Positions 1-7,700 of a stretch of 33,272 bases of DNA are shown one piece after another. The DNA is from B10-G9 sp964627755 (GTDB lineage: Bacteria; Chloroflexota; Anaerolineae; Anaerolineales; UBA11858). Position 1 is the first letter of the stretch. The number at the start of each line of letters is the position of its first letter. A model generated the notes under the pieces. The model was given only the letters and a program-made list of their open reading frames with translations, made no database searches and was not told where the DNA came from. The stretch covers positions 1-33,272 of the forward strand of contig CAZVIH010000054.1 in assembly GCA_964627755.1 (NCBI GenBank), read 5' to 3'. The position numbers and the translations under genes are program-made.

Positions 1-3
1 TTT

Positions 4-1686
4 GTGGAACCCCGAGACACCGTGGAAATTCACCTGTCCAATGGCGAGGTGATCTCTGGTCCCCGGGGTGGAACACTCGAAGAATATATGAACCTTCTTG
101 AAGAAAGGGGAACCCCTCCAATTGTTGGAGCTGTGGTTAATGGCAAATTGACCGAGCTATCCCATCCCGTTATGATGGATGTAGATGTACATCCCGTCAC
201 CATGGAAAGTTCTGACGGTATGCGTTTTTATCGCCGGTCATTGACCTTTCTTCTGGAGAGCGCATTCAGTGATCTGTTCCAGGATGCTATCCTGACTGTG
301 GATCACTCGGTGACATCCGGTGGATATTTCTGCCAGGTATACCGTCGAGCTCCGCTCAGTGAAAAGGAACTGGAACAGCTCGAGAACCGTATGAGGGAAC
401 TGGTTGACGCCAATATCAAATTCGAGCGCCTGAAGATATCACTGCAAGAAGGTATAGAATATTTCGAGAAAAAAGGCTACAAAGACAAAGTCCGATTATT
501 AACCCACAGAAAAAAAGATTACCTGACTCTTTATAGACTGGGCGATCGGATGGACTATCATCATGGATACATGGTGCCATCAACCGGATACCTAAAATGG
601 TTTGACCTGATTATGATGGAAGATGGTTTTATCATTCGCTATCCCCGCCGTAAGAATCCTGTCATCCTCCAACCAGTACCTAAATATTCCACCCTGCTTA
701 ACGTATTTACCCGGTATGGAAACTGGCTGCACCGTCTCGGTGTTGACAGTGTGGGAGCATTAAATGATTCTATTGCCCAGGGGCATATCCGGAAATTGAT
801 CCTGGTTTCCGAAGCATTGCATGAACAGCATATCGCTGAAATTGCTGCCCAGATCGAAGGAAAAGCTGAAGAGATCGATGTCATCTTGATTGCAGGTCCT
901 TCCTCCTCCGGGAAGACCACTTTTTCGAAACGGCTGTCAATTCAACTCCTGGCAAGAGGGATTTCCCCCTACCCACTGGAAATGGATAAATACTTTGTGG
1001 ATCGGGAAAATACTCCCCGGGATGAATTTGGCGAATGGAACTTTGAATCCCTGGAAGCAGTTAACCGTGAAAAATTATCCCAGGATATCCAGCGTCTTGT
1101 CGCTGGAGAAAAGGTCCAGATCCCTGATTACGATTTTCAAACCGGGGAAAGCCGAAAAGGAGATACAGTCCAGCTTCGCCCTGGCCAGATCATCATTCTG
1201 GAAGGGATCCATGGCCTTAATCCTGAATTGCTTCCAGTATTTCCCCAGTCCAGCACCTATCGCATCTATGTTTCTGCCTTAACCCAGCTCAACCTGGACC
1301 GTCACAACCGGGTTTCCACTACCGATACCCGGTTAATTCGCAGGATTGTCCGGGACTCAAAAGAGCGCGGTTATTCTGCCATGGATACCATCAGACGCTG
1401 GGAATCTGTCCGCCGGGGAGAAAAACAAAATATCTTCCCCTACCAGGATAAAGCCAATGCCATGTTCAACTCAGCTCTGGTATATGAAATGGCTGCACTC
1501 AAACCACTGGCTGAACCAATTCTCCGCCAGGTCCCTTCTGATTCCATTGAGAGAATTGAAGCTAAACGATTGCTGGCATTCCTGGAATGGTTCCTGCCGC
1601 TGGACATTGACATGATTCCTGATAATTCCATCCTGAGGGAATTCATAGGTGATTCCAATTTGAAGGATTTCAACCTCTGGGAATAA
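4..1686 (+). CDS. Uridine-kinase-like nucleoside kinase with N-terminal TGS and ThrRS-like domains
   Basis: Likely an ATP-dependent cytoplasmic kinase of the uridine kinase/phosphoribulokinase superfamily acting on a nucleoside or similar substrate. The N-terminus (about residues 5-65) resembles a TGS domain. Residues about 70-200 resemble the second additional domain of threonyl-tRNA synthetase (a DHSVTSGGYF stretch near 100). The kinase domain follows, with a P-loop GPSSSGKTT at 298-306 and a hydrophobic IIILEGIHGLN stretch near 400 as the Walker-B-like strand. At 560 aa it fits the multidomain form rather than the roughly 210-aa simple Udk. The start is a GTG at position 4. The codon before it is open and the window begins there, so the true start and the ribosome site could lie upstream. 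It ends before a strong hairpin. The exact substrate cannot be read from the sequence. Confidence 0.85.
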   Translation: MEPRDTVEIHLSNGEVISGPRGGTLEEYMNLLEERGTPPIVGAVVNGKLTELSHPVMMDVDVHPVTMESSDGMRFYRRSLTFLLESAFSDLFQDAILTVDHSVTSGGYFCQVYRRAPLSEKELEQLENRMRELVDANIKFERLKISLQEGIEYFEKKGYKDKVRLLTHRKKDYLTLYRLGDRMDYHHGYMVPSTGYLKWFDLIMMEDGFIIRYPRRKNPVILQPVPKYSTLLNVFTRYGNWLHRLGVDSVGALNDSIAQGHIRKLILVSEALHEQHIAEIAAQIEGKAEEIDVILIAGPSSSGKTTFSKRLSIQLLARGISPYPLEMDKYFVDRENTPRDEFGEWNFESLEAVNREKLSQDIQRLVAGEKVQIPDYDFQTGESRKGDTVQLRPGQIIILEGIHGLNPELLPVFPQSSTYRIYVSALTQLNLDRHNRVSTTDTRLIRRIVRDSKERGYSAMDTIRRWESVRRGEKQNIFPYQDKANAMFNSALVYEMAALKPLAEPILRQVPSDSIERIEAKRLLAFLEWFLPLDIDMIPDNSILREFIGDSNLKDFNLWE

Positions 1687-1716
1687 TAGAACGAGATCAC
1701 CAAACACTTAAAATAT

Positions 1717-1752
1717 AAAAAGGCGTTAGAGCAATTTTTCTAACGCCTTTTT
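1717..1752. terminator. Bidirectional intrinsic terminator between convergent genes
   Basis: A perfect 14-bp inverted repeat (1717-1730 with 1739-1752) encloses an 8-nt loop. The stem begins with a run of five A and ends with a run of five T, so either strand yields a GC-containing hairpin followed by a U tract. It lies 30 nt after the plus-strand kinase and 16 nt after the stop of the minus-strand GlyA-GcvT gene, so it can end both convergent transcripts. Confidence 0.9.
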
Positions 1753-1768
1753 ATTTCAGTTCAAATTC

Positions 1769-4700
1769 TCATAAACGGGGGAATCTGCGCAGAATTGTCG
1801 CGGTATCAGGTAGAGCCACCCGTTCCCCATAACTGAGATCAGATAACTCGCTTCCTTTCCGTTTCTCGACATCCTGATAGATATACAACAGGGTGCCTTT
1901 TTGGGCATGCCGCTTATTGACATAGGCCTGCCCCAGGAAATAACCTTCAGTATCATTGGCGCAGCTGGTCACTTTGCCGATCACCCTGCCCTGCTCGTCC
2001 ATCACCGGATCGCCATAATGGGCTTTACGGACCCGCTTCTCACTGAAGCGGAAACGAACGATCACACGTTCGCGGGCTTCTTCCTGGGCCAGGTAAGCCT
2101 CACGCCCGATAAACCAGGGTTTATTGACCTTGACATAGGAACTAAAACCTGCCCCACCAACACCGATATCCAATTCACCAGCCAGCTCATGACCATAAAG
2201 AGGAAGTCCAGCTTCTGTCCTTAATGAATCCCGGGCTCCCAGGCCGCAGGGCTTAATGCCAAATTCTCTCCCGACTTCTAGGAGTTTCCGGAAAAGTGAC
2301 TCTGCTTTATCCGGGTGAACAAATAACTCATAGGCAAATCGCTCTCCTGTGTACCCGGTCCTTGAAACAACCAAATCGTATTCATCATTTTTCACTTCAC
2401 ACAATTCGGACCATCGCAGGTGATTGATCTTCCTGTTTTCATCTGCATTAAATCCCAAAGCCAGTAAAATATCCCTTGATCTGGGACCCTGCAGGGCGAT
2501 ATCCACCCGCTGGTCAGGCCCTTCCAGGGGGTTCTTTAGATTTCTCAGGATAGTGCGAATGCCATAAGCCTTTGCCCAGGGGCGCTGGTTGTCAATCTTA
2601 ACCGTCCCGGCTTTTACCTCATTCAGCCATTTCCAGATCTTGGCTTCATTGGAAGCATTTACAACGATCATGTACTCCAGTTCGGTTCTCCGGTAGATCA
2701 AGGTATCATCAAGCACATTGGCATCGGGATCCAAAAAATGAGCATAAGTGGATTCTCCCACTTTCAGGGCGGAGATATCATTTCCCACCACGCTGTCTAG
2801 AAATGCCATCGCGTCCGGACCCTCAACCTGGAATACTCCCATATGAGTGACATCGAATAAACCCGCGGTTTCGCGGACAGCAGTGTGTTCTTCCATGACC
2901 GAGTCATACCGAACAGGCATCTCCCAGCCCGCAAAGGGAACCATCCGGGCTCCCAGCTCTACATGCAAATCATATAAATTTGTTCGTTTTTGTTCAGTTT
3001 CCTCTTTTTCTTCCCAAACAAATGCAGGGAGCGGCTCGCCTTTTTCTTCCCTCATACCCAGATAAAAAGGCTTGTTTTTGCCGTGGCGCTCCCCCTCCAG
3101 GATAGAATCATGCTCTCGATCTGACTCCCGAACGATTACCGGTCCCGGGATTTTTCGTAAGATATCATCATCTACCCGGACATACCCATCGGACACAGCC
3201 CGGAGCCACGTTAAAACCAGGCTGGAGTGTTCCGCAGGTACTGTGAGATGAAAACTTTGCAGCTCATCACAGGTGACCATTACGGGAACGCTGGTGTGCG
3301 GTGTATATAACATGGCAGGTTGATGTTGACCGCATTCCATAGTCTCAATATCACTGCTGACCAAATAATCCAGGAATTCGCGGGATTTGTCGCCACTGAT
3401 GATATAAGATGATGTGGTTTTACTTGCTTCAACCGTATCATCCAAATAATAAAAATGGGGATAACCATGAACGCTCGGTTTGTAATCGATCCCGGCGCTT
3501 TGGGCCAGATCTCGCACCTTCAGTTTAGCTTCTTCAAGGATTTTAAAATCTACTTTGGCCCTGAGGCTGCGTCCCTGGTAATAGGGTTCGCAGGAGAACA
3601 GAACGTCTGCGATAATATCCGCTACCTGGCGGGTTTCGTCCTCTTTAAAACCCCGCTGGGATATCCAGGGCGTGCCTAAACGGACACCAGAGGGATTTAA
3701 GGCGGAAACATCACCGGGGATAGTATTCCGGTTGGTAACCACACCAGCCACATCCAGTATCCGGGCAGCCAGGTCACCGCTTAACCAGGAGCCGTCTTTG
3801 CCTTTGACTGATTTTGTGTCAATGTTGGTCAAGTGAGTATTGGTCCCCCCGAAGGGAATCCGGAAACCGCGCTCCTGCAAATGGTCATTCAACACCTTGC
3901 AGTTCTTTAGGATCTGTTTCATCAAAGCTTTATGCTCAGGTGTCTGAGCTAATTTAAATGCAATTGCCATAGCCCCAAAGACATTCACATGAGGACCGCC
4001 CTGCTCTCCCGGGAATACTGCCCGATCGATTTTTTTGATGATTTCCAGGTCAGTGCTCATCAAGATCGCTCCCCTCGGTCCAAGCAGGGTTTTATGGGTT
4101 GTACTCGAGATGATGTGAGCATGTCCAATGGGAGATGGATATTCACCAGCGACGATCAATCCCGCTACGTGAGAAATATCTGCCAACAAATACGCCCCAA
4201 CCTCATCAGCAATTTTCCTGAATCTGGCCCAATCCAGCTGCCAGGAATAGGATGATACACCTGCTATGATCATCTTTGGTCTATGCTGAAGCGCAAGACG
4301 TTCAATTTCATCATAGTCCAGCAACTCTGTCACTGGATCCACTGAATAAGAAACGATATTGTAGAATTCTCCAGAACGATTGACCCGCGAACCGTGAGAT
4401 AGATGTCCGCCATGGAGTAAGTTCATACCCATGACCGTATCGCCTATATTAACCAGGCCGTGGTAAACCGCGTTATTAGCAGGACCACCAGATAGGGGCT
4501 GGACATTTACATAGATATCAAGGGCGGTTTTCTCGTCGTTTGCAAAAGCCTGGGCTGCCCGTTGACAGGCAATCCCTTCCAGGATATCTGCATATTCCAC
4601 ACCCTTATAATAGCGGTCATCGGAATAGCGCCGGTACTCAGTGAGCAGCTTGTCATAATCGAAGAGCTCATCTTCCGATAAACCACCTGTCAAGTCAAAC

Positions 4701-4885
4701 GAATATCCTTCAGCGTAGATATTGTGGAAACCTGATCCAAGGGCCCGTCGGATAGCTTTTGGGGTCATGCTCTCGCTAGGGATAAGGATCAACCGCCGGT
4801 ATTGACGCTCTTCCTCTATCTTGATCAGCTCATACAGCTTAGGATCAACATCCTTAATACTCCCACGAACTAAATAATCTTTCAT
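1769..4885 (-). CDS. Fused serine hydroxymethyltransferase (GlyA) - aminomethyltransferase (GcvT)
   Basis: A bifunctional one-carbon enzyme of 1038 aa. Residues 1 to about 455 are a PLP-dependent serine hydroxymethyltransferase (serine plus THF to glycine plus 5,10-methylene-THF). The Schiff-base lysine is K265 in STTHKTLLGPRG, and the LADISHVAGL strand precedes it. Residues about 630-1038 are the glycine cleavage T-protein, starting with NLYDLHVELGARMVPFAGWE and keeping the DD pair in NVLDDTLIYR, where the family's catalytic aspartate lies. Between them, residues about 490-590 look like a second, degenerate copy of the T-protein N-terminal fold. Both activities use THF and glycine, so the fusion makes metabolic sense. 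The ATG start is preceded by GGGAG at about 9 nt. No glycine cleavage P, H or L gene lies in the window. Confidence 0.92.
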   Translation of the reverse strand: MKDYLVRGSIKDVDPKLYELIKIEEERQYRRLILIPSESMTPKAIRRALGSGFHNIYAEGYSFDLTGGLSEDELFDYDKLLTEYRRYSDDRYYKGVEYADILEGIACQRAAQAFANDEKTALDIYVNVQPLSGGPANNAVYHGLVNIGDTVMGMNLLHGGHLSHGSRVNRSGEFYNIVSYSVDPVTELLDYDEIERLALQHRPKMIIAGVSSYSWQLDWARFRKIADEVGAYLLADISHVAGLIVAGEYPSPIGHAHIISSTTHKTLLGPRGAILMSTDLEIIKKIDRAVFPGEQGGPHVNVFGAMAIAFKLAQTPEHKALMKQILKNCKVLNDHLQERGFRIPFGGTNTHLTNIDTKSVKGKDGSWLSGDLAARILDVAGVVTNRNTIPGDVSALNPSGVRLGTPWISQRGFKEDETRQVADIIADVLFSCEPYYQGRSLRAKVDFKILEEAKLKVRDLAQSAGIDYKPSVHGYPHFYYLDDTVEASKTTSSYIISGDKSREFLDYLVSSDIETMECGQHQPAMLYTPHTSVPVMVTCDELQSFHLTVPAEHSSLVLTWLRAVSDGYVRVDDDILRKIPGPVIVRESDREHDSILEGERHGKNKPFYLGMREEKGEPLPAFVWEEKEETEQKRTNLYDLHVELGARMVPFAGWEMPVRYDSVMEEHTAVRETAGLFDVTHMGVFQVEGPDAMAFLDSVVGNDISALKVGESTYAHFLDPDANVLDDTLIYRRTELEYMIVVNASNEAKIWKWLNEVKAGTVKIDNQRPWAKAYGIRTILRNLKNPLEGPDQRVDIALQGPRSRDILLALGFNADENRKINHLRWSELCEVKNDEYDLVVSRTGYTGERFAYELFVHPDKAESLFRKLLEVGREFGIKPCGLGARDSLRTEAGLPLYGHELAGELDIGVGGAGFSSYVKVNKPWFIGREAYLAQEEARERVIVRFRFSEKRVRKAHYGDPVMDEQGRVIGKVTSCANDTEGYFLGQAYVNKRHAQKGTLLYIYQDVEKRKGSELSDLSYGERVALPDTATILRRFPRL

Positions 4886-4968
4886 AAGTCACTCCCAAAT
4901 AAATCTTTTCTTTAACTACTAAATAATCGAATAATTCCATTCAGACCAGGAAATCCAACCAAGGCATT

Positions 4969-4974
4969 ATTATA
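4969..4974 (-). promoter_or_regulatory. Candidate -10 box for the glyA-gcvT fusion
   Basis: The minus strand carries a perfect TATAAT about 84 nt upstream of the ATG of the GlyA-GcvT gene, in an AT-rich 184-nt intergenic stretch. No convincing -35 hexamer lies at 16-18 nt spacing, so this is a candidate only. The rest of the gap (4886-5069) holds no gene or hairpin that I can see. Confidence 0.4.
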
Positions 4975-5069
4975 CAACAGGTTCAGAAATGCAAATGGAT
5001 TGACGGGCAGATTTATCACAATATATACATTCTGGAAAAAGGGATATCTGTTTCTTATCGATGGGTCGG

Positions 5070-6503
5070 CTATTGCTCTTTTTTACCTTTTCCCCTCGTA
5101 AACAAATACCCGATCACAGAAACAATAATTGTAATACCTGATATCAACCAGGTTGAAGATGGAACCCGGATCCAGGATCCCGTTTTTTGGGGTACCTTCA
5201 TTCGGGGTGACCTGCTGACTCCTTTTAGAGGACGTTGCCGCGTCTCTTCAATTACTTCCAATAAGTAATCCCTTAGATCCCCTCTTGAAAAGAATCTGGC
5301 CAGGCTGGTTAACCTATCGTGTTTAACAGCAGAGACAGATAAATTAATCTTAAGGATCTCCTGGTATGCCTCCACCGTTTGAGCCACTATGTTGGACCAA
5401 TCCAGATGTTTAACCCGATCTCTCGCATTTAGACATACCTTTTGATATTGATCCGGAGGCAAGTTGCATATTCTTTCAATTTGGGCGGCAAATGCTGCTG
5501 GTTTCTGGTCTTTTGCCAACCAGGCACCAACATCCTCATTCACCAGCTCGTCAATTGTCTCGTTGGATAATCCGACTACCGGCGTCCCGGATGCTAACGC
5601 TTCGATAACTACTAAACTCTGAACTTCCATTTTAGAAGCAGAAGGAAACACATGGGCATCTTCCAGATAATCTGGGATCTGCTCATGAGTGATCTGTCCC
5701 ACAAACTCAACGTTTTTCAGACCATTCTTCTGGATATATTTTTCCAGTTTAGCCTGATATTCGGCATTAAGAGGTTTTCCGATCAAACGCAAAGTATAGC
5801 AATCTGGCAGTGATTTAAGAACTTTTACTAGATAGGATTGGTTTTTACGCTCGGAGATAAATCCAATAAACACCAGAATTTTTTGTTCCGCAGTATTGTC
5901 AGCAATCCGGCGCTGATTATAATGAGCTAGAGCCCTTCCATTGGGAACCACAAAAATCGGTCCTTCGTAACCAAAATCCCTGATCGACTCCAAGGCAGGT
6001 TGATTCAGAGCTATCAAAGCATCACAATTCCTGAAAAAATTCCCTAAAACACTCTGGATAGCATATTCGGTTAGTGAGTTCTTTAAAAAGACGGTCGGGA
6101 CATTAATGGCTTCCGTTGTTCCGAATTCAATTGCTTTGGAAGGCAGGACATGAGTCGTATGAACAAAGGGAACCCGGTTCATTTTGGCCCAGATCTGCCC
6201 GATCAATCCCATCAAGGCCGGTTCATGGGCGTGAACGATATCAGGCTGAAATTCATCCAAAAAGACAAATAATTGGTGAACTACCCGGGAAGATAAATCC
6301 GGCATCTGAAACTCTGCGTTGCCAGCGCTGCGTATACCGTATATCAACAGACCTGTATCATCCCGGCTGATCCCGGTTTTATCTGAGGGGCACACCATAA
6401 CTACCTCATGATCCAAGGCAAAGTGATGAGCTAATTCATGAGCGACTCGGCCAGCCCCACCCCCGTGGCCAGGTCGAAATATTGAAGTGAATACTATTTT
6501 CAT
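5070..6503 (-). CDS. GT4-family glycosyltransferase with C-terminal membrane anchor
   Basis: A retaining GT-B glycosyltransferase of family 4, which transfers a sugar from an NDP-sugar to a lipid or glycan acceptor. The N-terminus has the glycine-rich acceptor loop (RPGHGGGAGRVA, about residues 11-22). The donor half has VFIGFISERKN (about 215), and the E-x7-E motif is E293/E301 followed by ALASGTPVVG. The 477-aa length exceeds the usual 370-400 aa. The extra C-terminus is a basic linker and one hydrophobic segment (about 449-468, SGITIIVSVIGYLF) ending in GKGKKEQ, which suggests a tail anchor facing the cytoplasm. GGGAAG-like pairing precedes the ATG, and the gene starts 15 nt after the sulfotransferase stop, so the two are probably co-transcribed. 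Sugar and acceptor are unknown. Membrane lipid is the simplest guess. Confidence 0.85.
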   Translation of the reverse strand: MKIVFTSIFRPGHGGGAGRVAHELAHHFALDHEVVMVCPSDKTGISRDDTGLLIYGIRSAGNAEFQMPDLSSRVVHQLFVFLDEFQPDIVHAHEPALMGLIGQIWAKMNRVPFVHTTHVLPSKAIEFGTTEAINVPTVFLKNSLTEYAIQSVLGNFFRNCDALIALNQPALESIRDFGYEGPIFVVPNGRALAHYNQRRIADNTAEQKILVFIGFISERKNQSYLVKVLKSLPDCYTLRLIGKPLNAEYQAKLEKYIQKNGLKNVEFVGQITHEQIPDYLEDAHVFPSASKMEVQSLVVIEALASGTPVVGLSNETIDELVNEDVGAWLAKDQKPAAFAAQIERICNLPPDQYQKVCLNARDRVKHLDWSNIVAQTVEAYQEILKINLSVSAVKHDRLTSLARFFSRGDLRDYLLEVIEETRQRPLKGVSRSPRMKVPQKTGSWIRVPSSTWLISGITIIVSVIGYLFTRGKGKKEQ

Positions 6504-6518
6504 ATGTTCTTCCCTGGT

Positions 6519-7679
6519 CTAATGTTCCGGACCAAAATCATATTCGTTCATTACTGATCCAAATCGATCTATCATTTCTTGTTTGTTAATCCCCATTTCA
6601 GACAGAGTATAAAGATGCTGGCTCTGGTGATTTCTAGCCTGTTTAGCTTCGTGTTGAAGAACTGATTTAAACTCTTTTGTCATTGAAAAACCGAACTGCC
6701 TGTAAACCCGCAAGATGGTTTTCTCTGCATCTTGCACCAGGTCATCGAATTTAACAATGATAGCCTGGTCTTCAGGGAGTTCTTTTAATCTCTTTAATGG
6801 ATAATTGTACCAATGCTCAGATGATTTGATGATGAAATCAGCGCAGGCGTATTTCTTAAGCGGTGATCCCAACATTTGCCACTCGCGTTCCTTGAGGCTG
6901 ATATGAGATGGAACAGCCTGCATCGGATTGCGGATCAGATAGATGAATTTTGCGTCAGGGAACTTTTCTAGCAAGGTATTGATTGCAGGAGAAAAGTTCG
7001 GGTTTTTGGACAGATAATTCTTATTGGGCACTCCATGGTAATGATAATGCCTCTGGATGCATCTTTCATAATACGACATATTGCGGATCTTATCCTGCTG
7101 AGAGATCTTTTGATCATAATAGATATAAGGGTCAGCCTCATCTTCCATGGAAGCAAATGACCAGATCTTCAGAGTGGAAAAATTATGTACAAACAGGTAC
7201 TCATCTTCCTCTGGAGCTCGAAGTCTGAAGCGATGGATCCTGTCATCGTCCTTCCAGAGCTGCTCCATTTTCCTGATCCTTCTGTTTACCGGAATACCGA
7301 TAAACTGACCGAATCTGGCTGCGCCCCGCATCAACCTTCTCGTTAAAATTGAGGGAGATCCAAAAATCTCCCAGGTCCTCATCGAAAGGAAATTCCCGGA
7401 ATCACGAGCCAGGAGCCGCTGCAGGAAAGTAGTCCCGCTGCGGGGATTTCCAATGATGAAAACAGGCTGGTTGATCTTGATATCGTGATATGTCGGAAAG
7501 AATAATTCATCCAGTATGAATCCGGTCCAGACAATAATTTCTATTGGCGCAAAGATAACCAGAGCCAGAAGCAATACCCCCAATCTTTTGGTGGTGAGTC
7601 TATAATTCGTTCCTCGGAAATCAATCAAGTTTTTATATAGAAATCGAAGAAACGCCTTGCAGTTGCTGTAGGACAACAA
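6519..7679 (-). CDS. Membrane-anchored PAPS-dependent sulfotransferase (copy 1)
   Basis: Sulfotransferase-fold protein of 386 aa that should move sulfate from PAPS to a hydroxyl group of a carbohydrate or lipid. The 5'-phosphosulfate loop is PRSGTT (79-84) in FIIGNPRSGTTFLQ, and the 3'-phosphate region is FIYLIRNPMQAVPSH near residue 235. A hydrophobic segment at about 33-56, after a basic N-terminus, predicts an N-terminal membrane anchor. The start is TTG, with GGGAG about 11 nt upstream. A second TTG follows immediately and would also serve. It is clearly paralogous to the protein at 11669-12844 over its whole length (shared N-terminal anchor, DELFFP/DKLFFP and FIIGN-RSG). It sits 21 nt after the molybdopterin subunit. 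The acceptor is unknown. Confidence 0.85.
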   Translation of the reverse strand: MLSYSNCKAFLRFLYKNLIDFRGTNYRLTTKRLGVLLLALVIFAPIEIIVWTGFILDELFFPTYHDIKINQPVFIIGNPRSGTTFLQRLLARDSGNFLSMRTWEIFGSPSILTRRLMRGAARFGQFIGIPVNRRIRKMEQLWKDDDRIHRFRLRAPEEDEYLFVHNFSTLKIWSFASMEDEADPYIYYDQKISQQDKIRNMSYYERCIQRHYHYHGVPNKNYLSKNPNFSPAINTLLEKFPDAKFIYLIRNPMQAVPSHISLKEREWQMLGSPLKKYACADFIIKSSEHWYNYPLKRLKELPEDQAIIVKFDDLVQDAEKTILRVYRQFGFSMTKEFKSVLQHEAKQARNHQSQHLYTLSEMGINKQEMIDRFGSVMNEYDFGPEH

Positions 7680-7700
7680 AGTCTTGCCAACTCCCTGGAT

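Noticed and set aside
890..1282. Open frame of 130 codons on the plus strand inside the nucleoside kinase gene
   Set aside because: It is in another frame of a gene with clear domain signatures and has no family resemblance or ribosome site.
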